DNA from: Desulfohalovibrio reitneri
Lineage (GTDB): Bacteria > Desulfobacterota > Desulfovibrionia > Desulfovibrionales > Desulfovibrionaceae
DNA: 64,000 nt
Assembly (NCBI RefSeq): GCF_000711295.1
Contig: NZ_JOMJ01000003.1
Location: 1,747,501 to 1,811,500 of the forward strand
Direction of reading: 5' to 3'
The position numbers and the translations under genes are program-made. Positions within the stretch are counted from its first letter, which is position 1; each line of letters begins with the position of its first letter. Below, in pieces: positions 35,527 through 46,355 of this stretch. Under the pieces are notes generated by a model. It was not told the origin of the DNA, made no database searches, and saw only the letters and a list, made by a program, of their open reading frames with translations.

Positions 35527-36699
35527 ATGGGCAAGGTACTCATCATCGGCGCGGGCGGGGTCTCCCGGGTGACCACCCACAAGTGCGCCCAGGTCCCCGA
35601 GGTCTTCGAGGAAATCACCCTGGCCTCCCGCACCAAGGCGCGCTGCGACGAGATCGCCGCCGAGCTGCCGCGCGAAATCCGCACGGAACAGGTGGACGCG
35701 GACAACGTCCAGGAGACCGTGGCCCTCATCAAGGACGTCCAGCCCGATCTGGTCATGAACCTGGCCCTTCCCTACCAGGACCTGTCCATCATGGACGCCT
35801 GCCTGGAAACCGGCGTGGACTACCTGGACACAGCCAATTACGAGCCGCCGGAAGAGGCCAAGTTCGAGTACAAGTGGCAGTGGGCCTACCAGGACCGCTT
35901 CCGCAAGGCCGGGCTCATGGCCCTGCTCGGCTCCGGCTTCGACCCCGGCGTGACCAACGTCTTCACCGCCTACGCAGCCAAGCACCACCTGGACCGCGTC
36001 GACTACCTGGACATCCTGGACTGCAACGCCGGCGACCACGGCCTGCCCTTCGCCACCAACTTCAACCCCGAAATCAACATCCGCGAGGTCACGGCCGAGG
36101 GCCGCTACTTCGAGGAAGGGGAGTGGAAGGCCACCCCGCCACTGTCCCAGACCTGGGACTACGACTTTCCCGAGGTCGGCGTGCGCCGCGCCTACCTCAT
36201 GTACCACGAGGAGCTGGAGTCCCTGGTCAGGCACATCCCCTCCATCAAGCGGGCGCGCTTCTGGATGACCTTCTCCGAGAACTACCTCAAGCATCTGGAA
36301 GTCATCCAGAACCTCGGCCTGGACGGCATCGAGCCCATCGACTTCCAGGGCTGCGAGATCGTGCCCCTGCAATTCCTCAAGAAGCTGCTGCCCGACCCCG
36401 CCTCCCTGGGCCCCCGCACCAAGGGCAAGACCTGCATCGGCTGCCTGGTCCGGGGCGAGAAGGACGGCGCGGAGAAACAGGTCTTCATCTACAACACCTG
36501 CGACCACCAGGAGGCCTTCCGCGAGACCGGCGCCCAGGCCGTCAGCTACACCACCGGCGTCCCGGCCATGGTCGGCGCCATGATGATGTTGCGGAACACG
36601 TGGCGCGGCGAGGGCGTCTTCAACATGGAGCAGCTCGACCCCGACCCCTTCCTGGAGGCCCTGGGCAAGCACGGCCTGCCCTGGAAAGTCATCGAGTAG
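35527..36699 (+). CDS. carboxynorspermidine/carboxyspermidine dehydrogenase
   Basis: This 390-residue enzyme of the saccharopine-dehydrogenase family joins aspartate semialdehyde to a diamine to give carboxy(nor)spermidine. The Rossmann motif is KVLIIGAGGVSRVTTHKCAQ. VMNLALPYQDLSIMDACLETGVDYLDTANYEP and GSGFDPGVTNVFTAYAAKH are characteristic of this branch. The nspC gene directly downstream encodes the next enzyme, which makes the assignment secure against lysine-pathway homologues. AAGGAGGAATC precedes the ATG. Confidence 0.93.
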   Translation: MGKVLIIGAGGVSRVTTHKCAQVPEVFEEITLASRTKARCDEIAAELPREIRTEQVDADNVQETVALIKDVQPDLVMNLALPYQDLSIMDACLETGVDYLDTANYEPPEEAKFEYKWQWAYQDRFRKAGLMALLGSGFDPGVTNVFTAYAAKHHLDRVDYLDILDCNAGDHGLPFATNFNPEINIREVTAEGRYFEEGEWKATPPLSQTWDYDFPEVGVRRAYLMYHEELESLVRHIPSIKRARFWMTFSENYLKHLEVIQNLGLDGIEPIDFQGCEIVPLQFLKKLLPDPASLGPRTKGKTCIGCLVRGEKDGAEKQVFIYNTCDHQEAFRETGAQAVSYTTGVPAMVGAMMMLRNTWRGEGVFNMEQLDPDPFLEALGKHGLPWKVIE

Positions 36700-36710
36700 G
36701 CCTCGGCGAG

Positions 36711-36750
36711 GCGGGGGAACGTTCTACCCGTTGACTGGACGTTCCCCGCG
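36711..36750 (+). other. Hairpin between the dehydrogenase and nspC
   Basis: GCGGGGGAACGT (36711-36722) pairs with ACGTTCCCCGC (36739-36749) around a 16-base loop. No T run follows, so it may be an mRNA processing or stability element rather than a terminator. Confidence 0.45.
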
Positions 36751-36822
36751 CCGTGCGCTTGCAATGGTTTGGCTGCCTGCGGATGATTTGGGGAGTCCAA
36801 GCAAAGGAAAAGAGGCGACAGC

Positions 36823-38034
36823 ATGACCGACACCCCGAACGATCCCGCCGCCCAGGGGGCGGCCGCCTCCACGCCCGCCTCGCTGGACGGGCTGGGCTTC
36901 GACGCCGCGGCCGCGCCCAGCCCCGCCTTCGTGGTGGACCGCGCTCGGTTGCGGGCCAATCTGGAGGTCATTTCCGGCTTCAAGGCGCGCACCGGGGCGA
37001 GGGTGCTGCTGGCGCTGAAAGGCTTCGCCATGCACCCGGTATTCCCTATGCTGCGGGAGGTGCTGGACGGGGTCTGCGCCTCCTCCCCGCACGAGGCCCG
37101 GCTCGGCGCGGAGGACTTCGGCGGGGAGGTGCACGGCTTCGCCGCGGCCTACGGCGAGGAGCACGTCCGCCGCATGGCCCCGCGCTGCTCCCACATGCTC
37201 TTCAACTCCCTGGCCCAGTGGGACCGCTTCGCCGGGCAGGCGAGGCAGCTGCGGGAGGGCATCCACCTGGGCCTGCGGGTCAACCCGGAGCACTCCGAGG
37301 GCCACACCCCCCTCTACGACCCCTGCGCCCCGCGCTCGCGGCTGGGCATCCGCCTGGAGGAGCTGGGCGAGGCCCTGCCCCCCGGCTGCCGGGGCCTGCA
37401 CTTCCACACCCTCTGCGAGCACAACGCCGACGCCCTGGTCCGCACCCTGGCGGCCTTTGATGAGAAATTCGGCCGCTTCGTCCCGGACATGGACTACGTC
37501 AACTTCGGCGGCGGCCACCACCTCACCCGCGCGGACTACGACCTGGACCTGCTGGAGCGCACGGTGGCCTCCTTCAAGGAGCGGTACGGGGTGGATGTCT
37601 ACCTGGAGCCGGGCGAGGCCGTGGCGCTCAACGCCGGGTTCCTGGTCACGCGGGTGCTGGACGTTGTGGAGCGGGGCGGCCCCATCGCCATCCTGGACAC
37701 GGCCGTGCCCGCCCACATGCCCGACGTCATCGAGATGCCTTACCGCCCGCCCGTGGTGGGCGCGGGCGAGCCGGGGGAAAAGGCCTGGACCTGCCGTTTG
37801 GCCGGGCTCTCCTGCCTGGCCGGGGACCAGGCCGGGGACTACTCCTTCGACGCCCCCCTCAAGCCGGGCGACACGGTGGTTTTCGCGGACCAGGCCCACT
37901 ACACCATGGTCAAGACCAACACCTTCAACGGCATCGACCTCCCCGCCCTCTGCCTCGCGGACTCGGAGCGGGGAGGGGAGGTCGAGGTGGTCAGGACCTT
38001 CGGCTACGGGGACTTCCGGGGCCGCCTGGGCTGA
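36823..38034 (+). CDS. nspC: carboxynorspermidine/carboxyspermidine decarboxylase
   Basis: This PLP-dependent alanine-racemase-fold decarboxylase has 403 residues. The PLP lysine is in VLLALKGFAMHPVFP. LHFHTLCEHNADALV, YVNFGGGHHLTRADYD and LEPGEAVALNAGFLV are family signatures. It removes CO2 from carboxy(nor)spermidine to give norspermidine or spermidine. The N-terminal 30 residues are Ala/Pro-rich and may be an extension; the ATG was kept because GAGGCGACAGC precedes it. Second gene of the pair with the dehydrogenase. Confidence 0.94.
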   Translation: MTDTPNDPAAQGAAASTPASLDGLGFDAAAAPSPAFVVDRARLRANLEVISGFKARTGARVLLALKGFAMHPVFPMLREVLDGVCASSPHEARLGAEDFGGEVHGFAAAYGEEHVRRMAPRCSHMLFNSLAQWDRFAGQARQLREGIHLGLRVNPEHSEGHTPLYDPCAPRSRLGIRLEELGEALPPGCRGLHFHTLCEHNADALVRTLAAFDEKFGRFVPDMDYVNFGGGHHLTRADYDLDLLERTVASFKERYGVDVYLEPGEAVALNAGFLVTRVLDVVERGGPIAILDTAVPAHMPDVIEMPYRPPVVGAGEPGEKAWTCRLAGLSCLAGDQAGDYSFDAPLKPGDTVVFADQAHYTMVKTNTFNGIDLPALCLADSERGGEVEVVRTFGYGDFRGRLG

Positions 38035-38059
38035 CGGCCCCGCCGTATAGATTTTAAGA

Positions 38060-38091
38060 GAGCGGGCCGCCGCATGCGTGGCGGCCCGCTC
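38060..38091. terminator. Shared hairpin between convergent genes
   Basis: GAGCGGGCCGCC pairs with GGCGGCCCGCTC around GCATGCGT. T tracts on either side are weak (TCTTAAAATC on the minus strand). It lies between nspC and the Ntn-hydrolase gene and could serve both. Confidence 0.75.
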
Positions 38092-38095
38092 CGTT

Positions 38096-39211
38096 CTAGC
38101 GCAACGTCCCGGTCACTTCCTTAATGTCCTCGGCGCGCTGTTCGTCCAGGGGCACGGCGCGCGTGCCGTCCCGGCCGAAGTCGATCTCGGTCAGGTCCAG
38201 CTTACGGAGCCTGCGGTTGTACATGGTGTGGTAGTAGATGACGCGGTTCGCGGTGTCGTTGGCGATGGTGTACTGCGTGCCCGAGGGGAGCGAGACCTTC
38301 TTGCCCGTGTCCGAGCCCTCGGACATGTCCGCGGGCAGCTGGAAGCTGTCCAGAATGCGGAACACTTCCCGCGCGGTGTCCAGCCCGCCGCTGGTCTGCC
38401 GCGCGGTCTGGGCGAAGACCGTGGCCCGCACGAAGCGCGAGGGCGAGGTGAAGTCGCCCGGCAGGCCCAGCATGCCGGACCCGGCCGCCAGCGGGGTGAT
38501 CTCCAGGTCGCCCCACTTTTTGGCCTTGAACGGCTTGGTGGACATAGAGCCGTAGTTGCGCAGGTTGGTCAGGTGCCAGTCGAAGTAGGGGTTGTTGGTG
38601 ATGACCCCCACCGGGTTGTGGTGGAAGACAGGCTTGCCGTCCATGTACTCGATGACCATGCTCTCCCCGCCGAGCTCCACCACCATGTAGTGCAGGGGAG
38701 CGACCTTCCCCAGGTCCTTGTCCCTGGTGGCCACCACCCGCACCTCGCGCAGCCCTTCCCGCGCTTCCTCCAGGCTGGCGAAGTTGGCCAGGATGTAGCG
38801 CAGCACCTGGGTCGGGGCGATGGATTTCCCTGCCTTGTCCGGGTCGTACTCCGCGTATTCCGCGAATCCCTCGTGGTAGAACTGCCCTCCGGCCAGCCCC
38901 TTTTCGTTCATGCCGGTGCCGATGACGCGCTGCATCAGCAGCACCCCGGCCAAGCCGTACTTCGTCTCGAAGGACAGGCCGTTGCTCCCGTCCGGCGTTT
39001 GCCCCTGGAAGGTGGTCCCGCGCGGGACCACGGCCATCCGAGGCTTAAGGTCGAACTTGCCCCACTCCTGGGTGCGGCCGAATACCACCGCGCCGTCCTC
39101 TCCCACCAGCCGCACGCCGGTGCAGGCCTCGGCGGCGGCCGAGGGCAACAACACGGTGGACACGGCCAGCACGACCATAAGCGTCAGGTTGCGAAGAGAG
39201 ATGCCCGGCAT
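38096..39211 (-). CDS. exported linear amide C-N hydrolase (choloylglycine hydrolase family)
   Basis: This 371-residue Ntn-hydrolase has a signal peptide (cleavage after AEA) that exposes Cys30 (AEACTGVRL) as the N-terminal nucleophile. Other family features are VVFGRTQEW, GMNEKGLAGGQFYHE and VITNNPYFDWHL. Homologues cleave bile salts, penicillin V or N-acyl homoserine lactones; the real substrate is not evident. AGGGGGTCTTTC precedes the ATG. It is monocistronic and periplasmic. Confidence 0.9.
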   Translation of the reverse strand: MPGISLRNLTLMVVLAVSTVLLPSAAAEACTGVRLVGEDGAVVFGRTQEWGKFDLKPRMAVVPRGTTFQGQTPDGSNGLSFETKYGLAGVLLMQRVIGTGMNEKGLAGGQFYHEGFAEYAEYDPDKAGKSIAPTQVLRYILANFASLEEAREGLREVRVVATRDKDLGKVAPLHYMVVELGGESMVIEYMDGKPVFHHNPVGVITNNPYFDWHLTNLRNYGSMSTKPFKAKKWGDLEITPLAAGSGMLGLPGDFTSPSRFVRATVFAQTARQTSGGLDTAREVFRILDSFQLPADMSEGSDTGKKVSLPSGTQYTIANDTANRVIYYHTMYNRRLRKLDLTEIDFGRDGTRAVPLDEQRAEDIKEVTGTLR

Positions 39212-39299
39212 GAAAGACCCCCTGTGCGCCTGCTTCCCCCCGGGAATCGGCGGGAACGGTCTACGCCTCGCGCGTAGTGGCCGTAGACAAGCACAAAAC

Positions 39300-39344
39300 G
39301 GCCCGAAACAGAACCCCCGTGGAGGAAAGGGGGCTTTTTCGGGC
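39300..39344. terminator. Nested hairpin between two minus-strand genes
   Basis: GGCCCGAAA pairs with TTTCGGGCC, enclosing CCCCC/GGGGG. It lies after the acetyltransferase gene on the minus strand and before the Ntn-hydrolase gene. T-rich stretches lie on both sides, so it could stop transcription in the intergenic space. Confidence 0.55.
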
Positions 39345-39484
39345 CGAAGAAGGCTCTTTTACCCTGGAAAAAGCCCACGTCAGGGTCTTTTCACGGAAGC
39401 CGAAACGTCAGGACGGCACACGCATACGGCCTGGCCGCGCCGCCACCAGCGGCAACGCAGCCGAAGGGCGTTGTGGGCGGCCGG

Positions 39485-42175
39485 CTATCCTCCGGCCCGC
39501 ACCTTGTCCATGTCCAGGCGCATGGTCACCAGATCGTCCTCGTAGTTGATATTGACCTCGAAACCGAATTTTTCGGCCAGTTTGGCCATGGCCTTGTTCT
39601 CGGGCATGGTCTCGCCCGTCAGCCACTTGGTGCCGCGCGAGGCGGTGTAGCGGATCATCTTGTCGAAGAGCAGGGAGCCGAGGCCCTGGCCCTTCATCTC
39701 CGAGGCCACGATGATGGCGAATTCCGCCTTCTCGTTGTCCGGGCTGGTGGAGGTGCGCACCACCCCCAGCGTCACCGGTTCGCCCCGCCGCTCCGTCGTG
39801 GCGATGAAAGCCATCTCCCGGTCGTAGTCGATCTGGGTGAAACGGGGCATGTCCGCGAACTCGAACTCGTGCACCGTGCCGAAGAAGCGCAGCCGCAGGT
39901 CGTCCGGGTCCAGCTTGCGCACGAACTCCAGGTGGGCCGGGGCGTCCTCCGGCCGGATGGGCCGGATGGTCACCTGCTGGCCGTCCTTGAGCTTGACGCA
40001 CTCCTCCAGCTCCGAGGGGTACGGCCGGATGGCCAGCCGGTCCGGACCGCTCCTCTCCGTGCGGCTCACAGTAATCTTGGCGGACAGGGCCAGCACCCCT
40101 TCCTCGTCCGCGAAGACCGGGTTCATCTCCAGGCTGGTCACCTGGGGCACGTCGGTGATGAGCTGGCTGACCTGGATGAGCGTCAGGCAGATGTCGTCCA
40201 GGTCCACCTCCCGGTTGGCCCCGGGCTGGTGCAAAAGTCTCGAAATCCGTGTGCGGTCGATGAGCTCCTGGGCCAGGGCCATGTTCAGCGGCGGCAGGGC
40301 CACGGCGAAGTCGCCGATGATGCGCGAGGCCATGCCCCCGTGGCCGAAGCGGATGACCGGGCCGAAGGTGGGGTCGATGAGGGCGCCCACGTACAACTCG
40401 TGCGCGCCGGGGCGGCGGCCCATCTGCTGCACGATGTAGCCGTCGATGTGCGCCTGGGGGGCGTGGCGATGCAGGCGGTGGGCCACGTGGGCGCAGGCGT
40501 CCCACACCTGCTCCGGGGTCTCCAGGTCCAGGGAGATGCCGCCCACCTCGAAGGGCTGGGTGATCTCCGGCGAGCGCACCTTCACCGCCACCGGGTAGCC
40601 CAGTTCCTCGGCGGCGTGCACCGCCTCCCGCGCGCTGACCACAACCCGCGTCTCCACGATGGGCACGCCGTAGGAGGTCATGACCTCCTTGGCCTCCTGG
40701 TCGCTCAGCCGGGTGCGGCCGTCGGCCAGGGCCGCCTCCACCAGCTCCCGCACGCGGGTGGTGTCGGGAAAGAAATCCGTGGGCAGGGAGTCCGGGGTCT
40801 CGGTCAGCATCTCCTGGTTGCGGCGGTAGTCCACCATGTGCTGGAAGGCGTGGATGGCCTGGTCCGTGGTCACGAAGGTGGCCACCCCGCGCTCGGCGAA
40901 CACGGCCCGCGCCTCCCGTGCCCGTTCCCCGCCCATCCAGCAGGTCAGCACCGTGCGCTTGGTCTTCACCGCAATGTCCGCCACGCCGCGCGCCGACTCC
41001 TCGCCCTCCACCTCGGCGAAGGGCACCTGGGCCACCAGCACGGCATGCACGTCCGGATCCTTGAGCACCAGCTTCAGCACGTCCGTGTACATGGCCCCGT
41101 CCGCGTTGAAGGGCATGACCACGGGGTTCTCCCCCGCGCGGGGGCGCCCGATGCGCTTTTCCAGTTCCATGGCCGTGTTCCCGGAGAGGCAGGCCAGGTT
41201 GGCCCCGCCCTTAAGGCAGGCGTCCGCCGCCAAAAGCCCGGCGCTGCGGCCGTTGGTCAGTATGGCCAGGTTGTCGCCCAGAAGCGGCTGCGACCGCACC
41301 AGGGTCCGCGCGCCGTCGAACAGCGAGTCCACGTCCCGCACCCGCACGATGCCCGCCCGGCGGAAGGCCACGTCGTAGACCGCGTCCTGCTCGTCATCCA
41401 GGGCGAATACGCAGATGTCCTCGGGCAGGGTGGTCTCCACCACCTCGTCCGGCTTCATGACCAATATGGGCTTGTTGCGCGCGCTGGCCCGCGCCGCGGA
41501 CATGAACCGCCGCGCGTCGGTCAGGCTCTCCACGTAGAGCAGAATGGAGCGGGTCATGGGGTCGCCGCCCAGGTAGTCCAGCACGTCGGCGAAATCCACG
41601 TCCAGCTGCTCGCCCAGGGAAATAAAGTGGGAAAAGCCGATGGCGTTGTCGCTGGCCCACTCCAGAACCGTGGTGAACAGCGAGTCCGACTGGGTGATGA
41701 AGGCGATGCGGCCCGGCAGGATGCCCGTGGCCGCCAGGGAGGCGTTGAGGTTGGCCGTGATGAGCCCCAGGCCGCCCGGACCCAACACCCGCACCCCGGC
41801 CTCCTTGGCCGCGACGCGTATTTCCCCCCGCAGGGCCTCGGCCTCCTTGGGCGTCTGGCCCGCGTATCCCGGGCCGGAGAGGATGACCGCCCGCGCCCCC
41901 TTTTTTCCCAGGGCGCGGATGGTGTCCGGGGCCTCGGCCGCATCGCTGCAGACCATGCCCAGGTCCGGGGCCTGGGGCAGCGCCTCCACGCTGGGATAGG
42001 TCAGCACGCCGGAGATGGCCTTGGCCTTGTCCGCCACCGGCATCACGGGGCCGGGGAACTCGCCGTGCAGCAGGTTGCGCATGACCAGGAAGCCCGCGCT
42101 GCCCGGCTGGTTGGAAGCGCCCACCACGGCCACCGAGCTCGGTTTGAAGAGGGCGTCGAGGTTGCTCAGGCTCAT
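39485..42175 (-). CDS. Pat-type protein lysine acetyltransferase (acyl-CoA synthetase-like + GNAT)
   Basis: This protein of 896 residues combines CoA-binding and succinyl-CoA-ligase-like domains (SSVAVVGASNQPGSAGF at the start), an ATP-grasp domain (about 490-720) and a C-terminal GNAT acetyltransferase (about 735-896; VASEMKGQGLGSLLFDKMI is the acetyl-CoA loop). In NDP-forming acetyl-CoA synthetases a His-Thr-Gly motif precedes DAVYDAAFRRAG. Here the segment reads VFALDDEQDAVYDVAFRRAG and lacks the His, as in Pat/PatZ. The divergent neighbour is acetyl-CoA synthetase, the classic target, so it most likely acetylates and inactivates that enzyme. Confidence 0.9.
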   Translation of the reverse strand: MSLSNLDALFKPSSVAVVGASNQPGSAGFLVMRNLLHGEFPGPVMPVADKAKAISGVLTYPSVEALPQAPDLGMVCSDAAEAPDTIRALGKKGARAVILSGPGYAGQTPKEAEALRGEIRVAAKEAGVRVLGPGGLGLITANLNASLAATGILPGRIAFITQSDSLFTTVLEWASDNAIGFSHFISLGEQLDVDFADVLDYLGGDPMTRSILLYVESLTDARRFMSAARASARNKPILVMKPDEVVETTLPEDICVFALDDEQDAVYDVAFRRAGIVRVRDVDSLFDGARTLVRSQPLLGDNLAILTNGRSAGLLAADACLKGGANLACLSGNTAMELEKRIGRPRAGENPVVMPFNADGAMYTDVLKLVLKDPDVHAVLVAQVPFAEVEGEESARGVADIAVKTKRTVLTCWMGGERAREARAVFAERGVATFVTTDQAIHAFQHMVDYRRNQEMLTETPDSLPTDFFPDTTRVRELVEAALADGRTRLSDQEAKEVMTSYGVPIVETRVVVSAREAVHAAEELGYPVAVKVRSPEITQPFEVGGISLDLETPEQVWDACAHVAHRLHRHAPQAHIDGYIVQQMGRRPGAHELYVGALIDPTFGPVIRFGHGGMASRIIGDFAVALPPLNMALAQELIDRTRISRLLHQPGANREVDLDDICLTLIQVSQLITDVPQVTSLEMNPVFADEEGVLALSAKITVSRTERSGPDRLAIRPYPSELEECVKLKDGQQVTIRPIRPEDAPAHLEFVRKLDPDDLRLRFFGTVHEFEFADMPRFTQIDYDREMAFIATTERRGEPVTLGVVRTSTSPDNEKAEFAIIVASEMKGQGLGSLLFDKMIRYTASRGTKWLTGETMPENKAMAKLAEKFGFEVNINYEDDLVTMRLDMDKVRAGG

Positions 42176-42360
42176 GTAACCGTCCCGGGTTGTGCGGCCG
42201 CGCGGCGGGATGGTCCACCGCTCATGGCGCTATGCTGCCGTTTACCAAAAAAAAGGGTGGAACCCAACGCCCTTTCCCTTATATGGTGGGCAATGTCGAG
42301 GCATGCCCGCCGGCCCCGCCGGCGTCCCCGCAAGGTAAGCAATACAAGGACGGAGCCAGG

Positions 42361-44355
<1,995 letters not shown>

Positions 44356-44389
44356 GCCGAGAGACAAGCCTGGAAACAGACAAATTAAA

Positions 44390-44419
44390 GGGCTGGGCGC
44401 TTAAGCGCCCAGCCCTTTT
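44390..44419 (+). terminator. Terminator of acs
   Basis: GGGCTGGGCGCTT pairs with AAGCGCCCAGCCC and is followed by four T. Confidence 0.95.
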
Positions 44420-44439
44420 GTCGTTGGATGAGGGAAGAT

Positions 44440-44690
44440 GAAGATTTCGCCCTTCGGGCGACCAGGGCCTGCTCGGCCCTGGACCCGAGGCAAAGTAACT
44501 TTGCATGCGTGACGCGGGTTTGAGCGCGTCAGGAGGAGGGAAGGGAGTGGCCCGCGAAGCTGCGATTGCTGGTCAATATCAGCCGGTGGAACCAGGACTC
44601 GGCCGGTTGTTTTCCAATGCCTTGGACGCGAAGCTGGGCTGTGGTTCCTGCGGCTGCAACACGCCAGCACCACGCCCCGAGCGAAGCGAG
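44440..44690 (-). repeat. Dispersed 251-bp intergenic repeat, copy 2
   Basis: On the minus strand it begins CTCGCTTCGCTCGGGGCG and ends CCCGAAGGGCGAAATCTTC, aligning with 23938-24192 and 48548-48802. Shared internal blocks are AGCTTCGCGTCCAA, CACCGGCTGATATT, CAGCAATCGCAGCTTCGC and GTTACTTTGCC. Its 3' end lies 20 bases from the acs terminator. Confidence 0.75.
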
Positions 44691-44724
44691 CGGTAAGCGA
44701 ATTTTTTGAAGGAGTTGGGGGTGT

Positions 44725-44779
44725 GTGGGGGAAGAGGAAACTTTTTTGTCGCGAGAAAATAAGTTTCCTCTTCCCCCAC
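44725..44779. repeat. 19-bp perfect inverted repeat
   Basis: GTGGGGGAAGAGGAAACTT (44725-44743) and its exact complement (44761-44779) enclose 17 bases, with TTT/AAA pairing continuing inward. No T run follows. It lies between the repeat copy and the MerR-like gene. Confidence 0.85.
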
Positions 44780-44907
44780 TGCCCAGACCCACCGCACCCG
44801 CCAACCACCTTCCATTCCCCGAATTCCTCCAAGGGTTGTCTTGACTTGGCGAGGTGGTTGCCTCTACGGTTGGCCGAATCGTGCACCTCTGGTCCCGAGA
44901 GGCCGGC

Positions 44908-45606
44908 GTGACAGCCAAGAAGCTGCTTTCCATTGCCAATATCGCCCGGGAGTTGAACATCCCGGAATCCACCCTCCACTATTGGAAGAATCGGTTCGCC
45001 GAGTATCTTCCCAGCGTGGGGCGCGGGCGGCAGAAGCGGTTTCGTCCCGAGGCGCTGGACGTGTTCCGCACCATTTCCGACATGCTGAAGATGGGTCACA
45101 CCACCCGCGACGTGAAACAGGAACTCACCGGGATGTATCCCTTGAACATTGAGCCTTCGGGCGGCGCCGCCCCGGCGGTGCGGCAGTCGCAGGCTCCGGC
45201 CGCGAACGTGGAGGAGCAGGCCAGGCTGGCCGCGGCCATGGGGCAGGAGATCGCCAAGAGCCTGGGCCAGCAGATGGGCGAGTGCATCCGGGCCGTGTGC
45301 GGCGATTTGCCCGCCCTGCGCGAGCGGCTGGAGGAGATGGACGACTACCGCCAGGCGGTGGAGGCCCTGCAGGAGGAGAACGACTACCTGCGGGCGACCG
45401 TGGACGAACTGCGCCGCAGGCTGGACGAATACCCCGCGCCGGGTTCCGGCGGGAATGGCGGCGGCTCGGCCGACACCGCCGATCTGCACCGCGAGAACGC
45501 CGAACTGCGGGACAAGCTGGGCGTTCTGGAGCAGGAGTTGGTGCGGCTGCGCAAGGACCGCCGCGAGATGGAGAAGTTCTTGCTCTCCAAGATCAAGGCG
45601 GACTGA
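44908..45606 (+). CDS. MerR-like transcription regulator with coiled-coil tail
   Basis: This protein has about 232 residues. The N-terminal winged helix matches MerR regulators (LLSIANIARELNIPESTLHYWKNRF, then KRFRPEALDVFRTISDMLKMGHT). The middle is Ala/Gln-rich, and the C-terminal 100 residues form a Leu/Glu/Arg coiled coil (EALQEENDYLRATVDELRRRL, LGVLEQELVRLRKDRREM). No metal-binding Cys is seen. The GTG at 44908 was chosen for its GAGAGG site; upstream GTG codons are alternatives. Such Desulfovibrio-type proteins have unknown targets. It converges on the next gene, overlapping by 14 bases. Confidence 0.75.
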   Translation: MTAKKLLSIANIARELNIPESTLHYWKNRFAEYLPSVGRGRQKRFRPEALDVFRTISDMLKMGHTTRDVKQELTGMYPLNIEPSGGAAPAVRQSQAPAANVEEQARLAAAMGQEIAKSLGQQMGECIRAVCGDLPALRERLEEMDDYRQAVEALQEENDYLRATVDELRRRLDEYPAPGSGGNGGGSADTADLHRENAELRDKLGVLEQELVRLRKDRREMEKFLLSKIKAD

Positions 45607-46240
45607 CCCGCCACGTTTCCCCTTCGATGCGCAGGCGGCTTCCGGCCGTCAGCGAGGCCAGCAGGTCGCCCAGGGCTTGCAGCGTGAAAACGCTGGGCGA
45701 ACCGGGCGGCACGCTCAAAAACACCCTGGCCAGTTCCGGCCTGTACCCCTGCGGGTTCATCCCCAGATACCCTTCCGCCTGGGCGGCCACCATGGCCTGC
45801 CGCAGGTTGTCCCCCTTCACGCCCGCCGCCGCCAGGGAAGCGGCCATCTGCATCTCGGTGCGCACGGCCTCGCCCTTGATGCCGGGCAGTTGCGCGAAGA
45901 CCAGGTGTTCCGCGAACCAGTCCGCCGAGGCCCGGGCCACGGGCAGCACTCCTGGCACCAGCCGGTGTTCCGAGTCGCTGGAAAAAGCCGGGGTGGAGAA
46001 AAGGGGGTGGACGCGCTCGGCCAGCAGGGCGCGGGCCAGCATGTGCACATACGTCAGCAGCGGGCCGAGGTCCGCATCCAGGTCGCCCGGCTCAAGCCCC
46101 TTGGCCGATGGCCAGGAGACCAGGTGCACCCGTTCCACCGGGTCGGAGGAAACGTCGAATTCCCGCCCGCCGCGCACGTCCCGCACGTCCCAATCCAGGG
46201 CGCGCAGCATGCGCTGGGCCGCTATGGCCGCATGTTCCAT
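45593..46240 (-). CDS. unrecognised 215-residue cytoplasmic protein
   Basis: Start ATG 46240 follows AGGTGG. The protein has no signal peptide or membrane segment. It has a hydrophobic, partly repeated composition (LLTYVHMLARALLAERVHPLF, AVRTEMQMAASLAAAGVKGDNLRQAM) and a C-terminal basic strand (GSRLRIEGETWRVSPP). I do not recognise a family. It is divergent from htpG with about 115 bases between starts. Confidence 0.6.
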   Translation of the reverse strand: MEHAAIAAQRMLRALDWDVRDVRGGREFDVSSDPVERVHLVSWPSAKGLEPGDLDADLGPLLTYVHMLARALLAERVHPLFSTPAFSSDSEHRLVPGVLPVARASADWFAEHLVFAQLPGIKGEAVRTEMQMAASLAAAGVKGDNLRQAMVAAQAEGYLGMNPQGYRPELARVFLSVPPGSPSVFTLQALGDLLASLTAGSRLRIEGETWRVSPP

Positions 46241-46355
46241 GACATACCACCTACGCCACCTGGAAACGCTGTCAAGGCGCACCCCTTGCCAAGCCGTTCC
46301 GGGTGCTTATCCTCCCCGGTTGTCCGAACTCGACCGCAAAGGAGGAACCCATACG

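Larger units (their letters stand above)
44356..44907. other. 552-base intergenic region holding a terminator, a repeat copy and a long hairpin
   Basis: After the acs terminator the space is filled by repeat copy 2 (44440-44690) and then a 19-bp inverted repeat. No gene was supported here. Confidence 0.7.
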
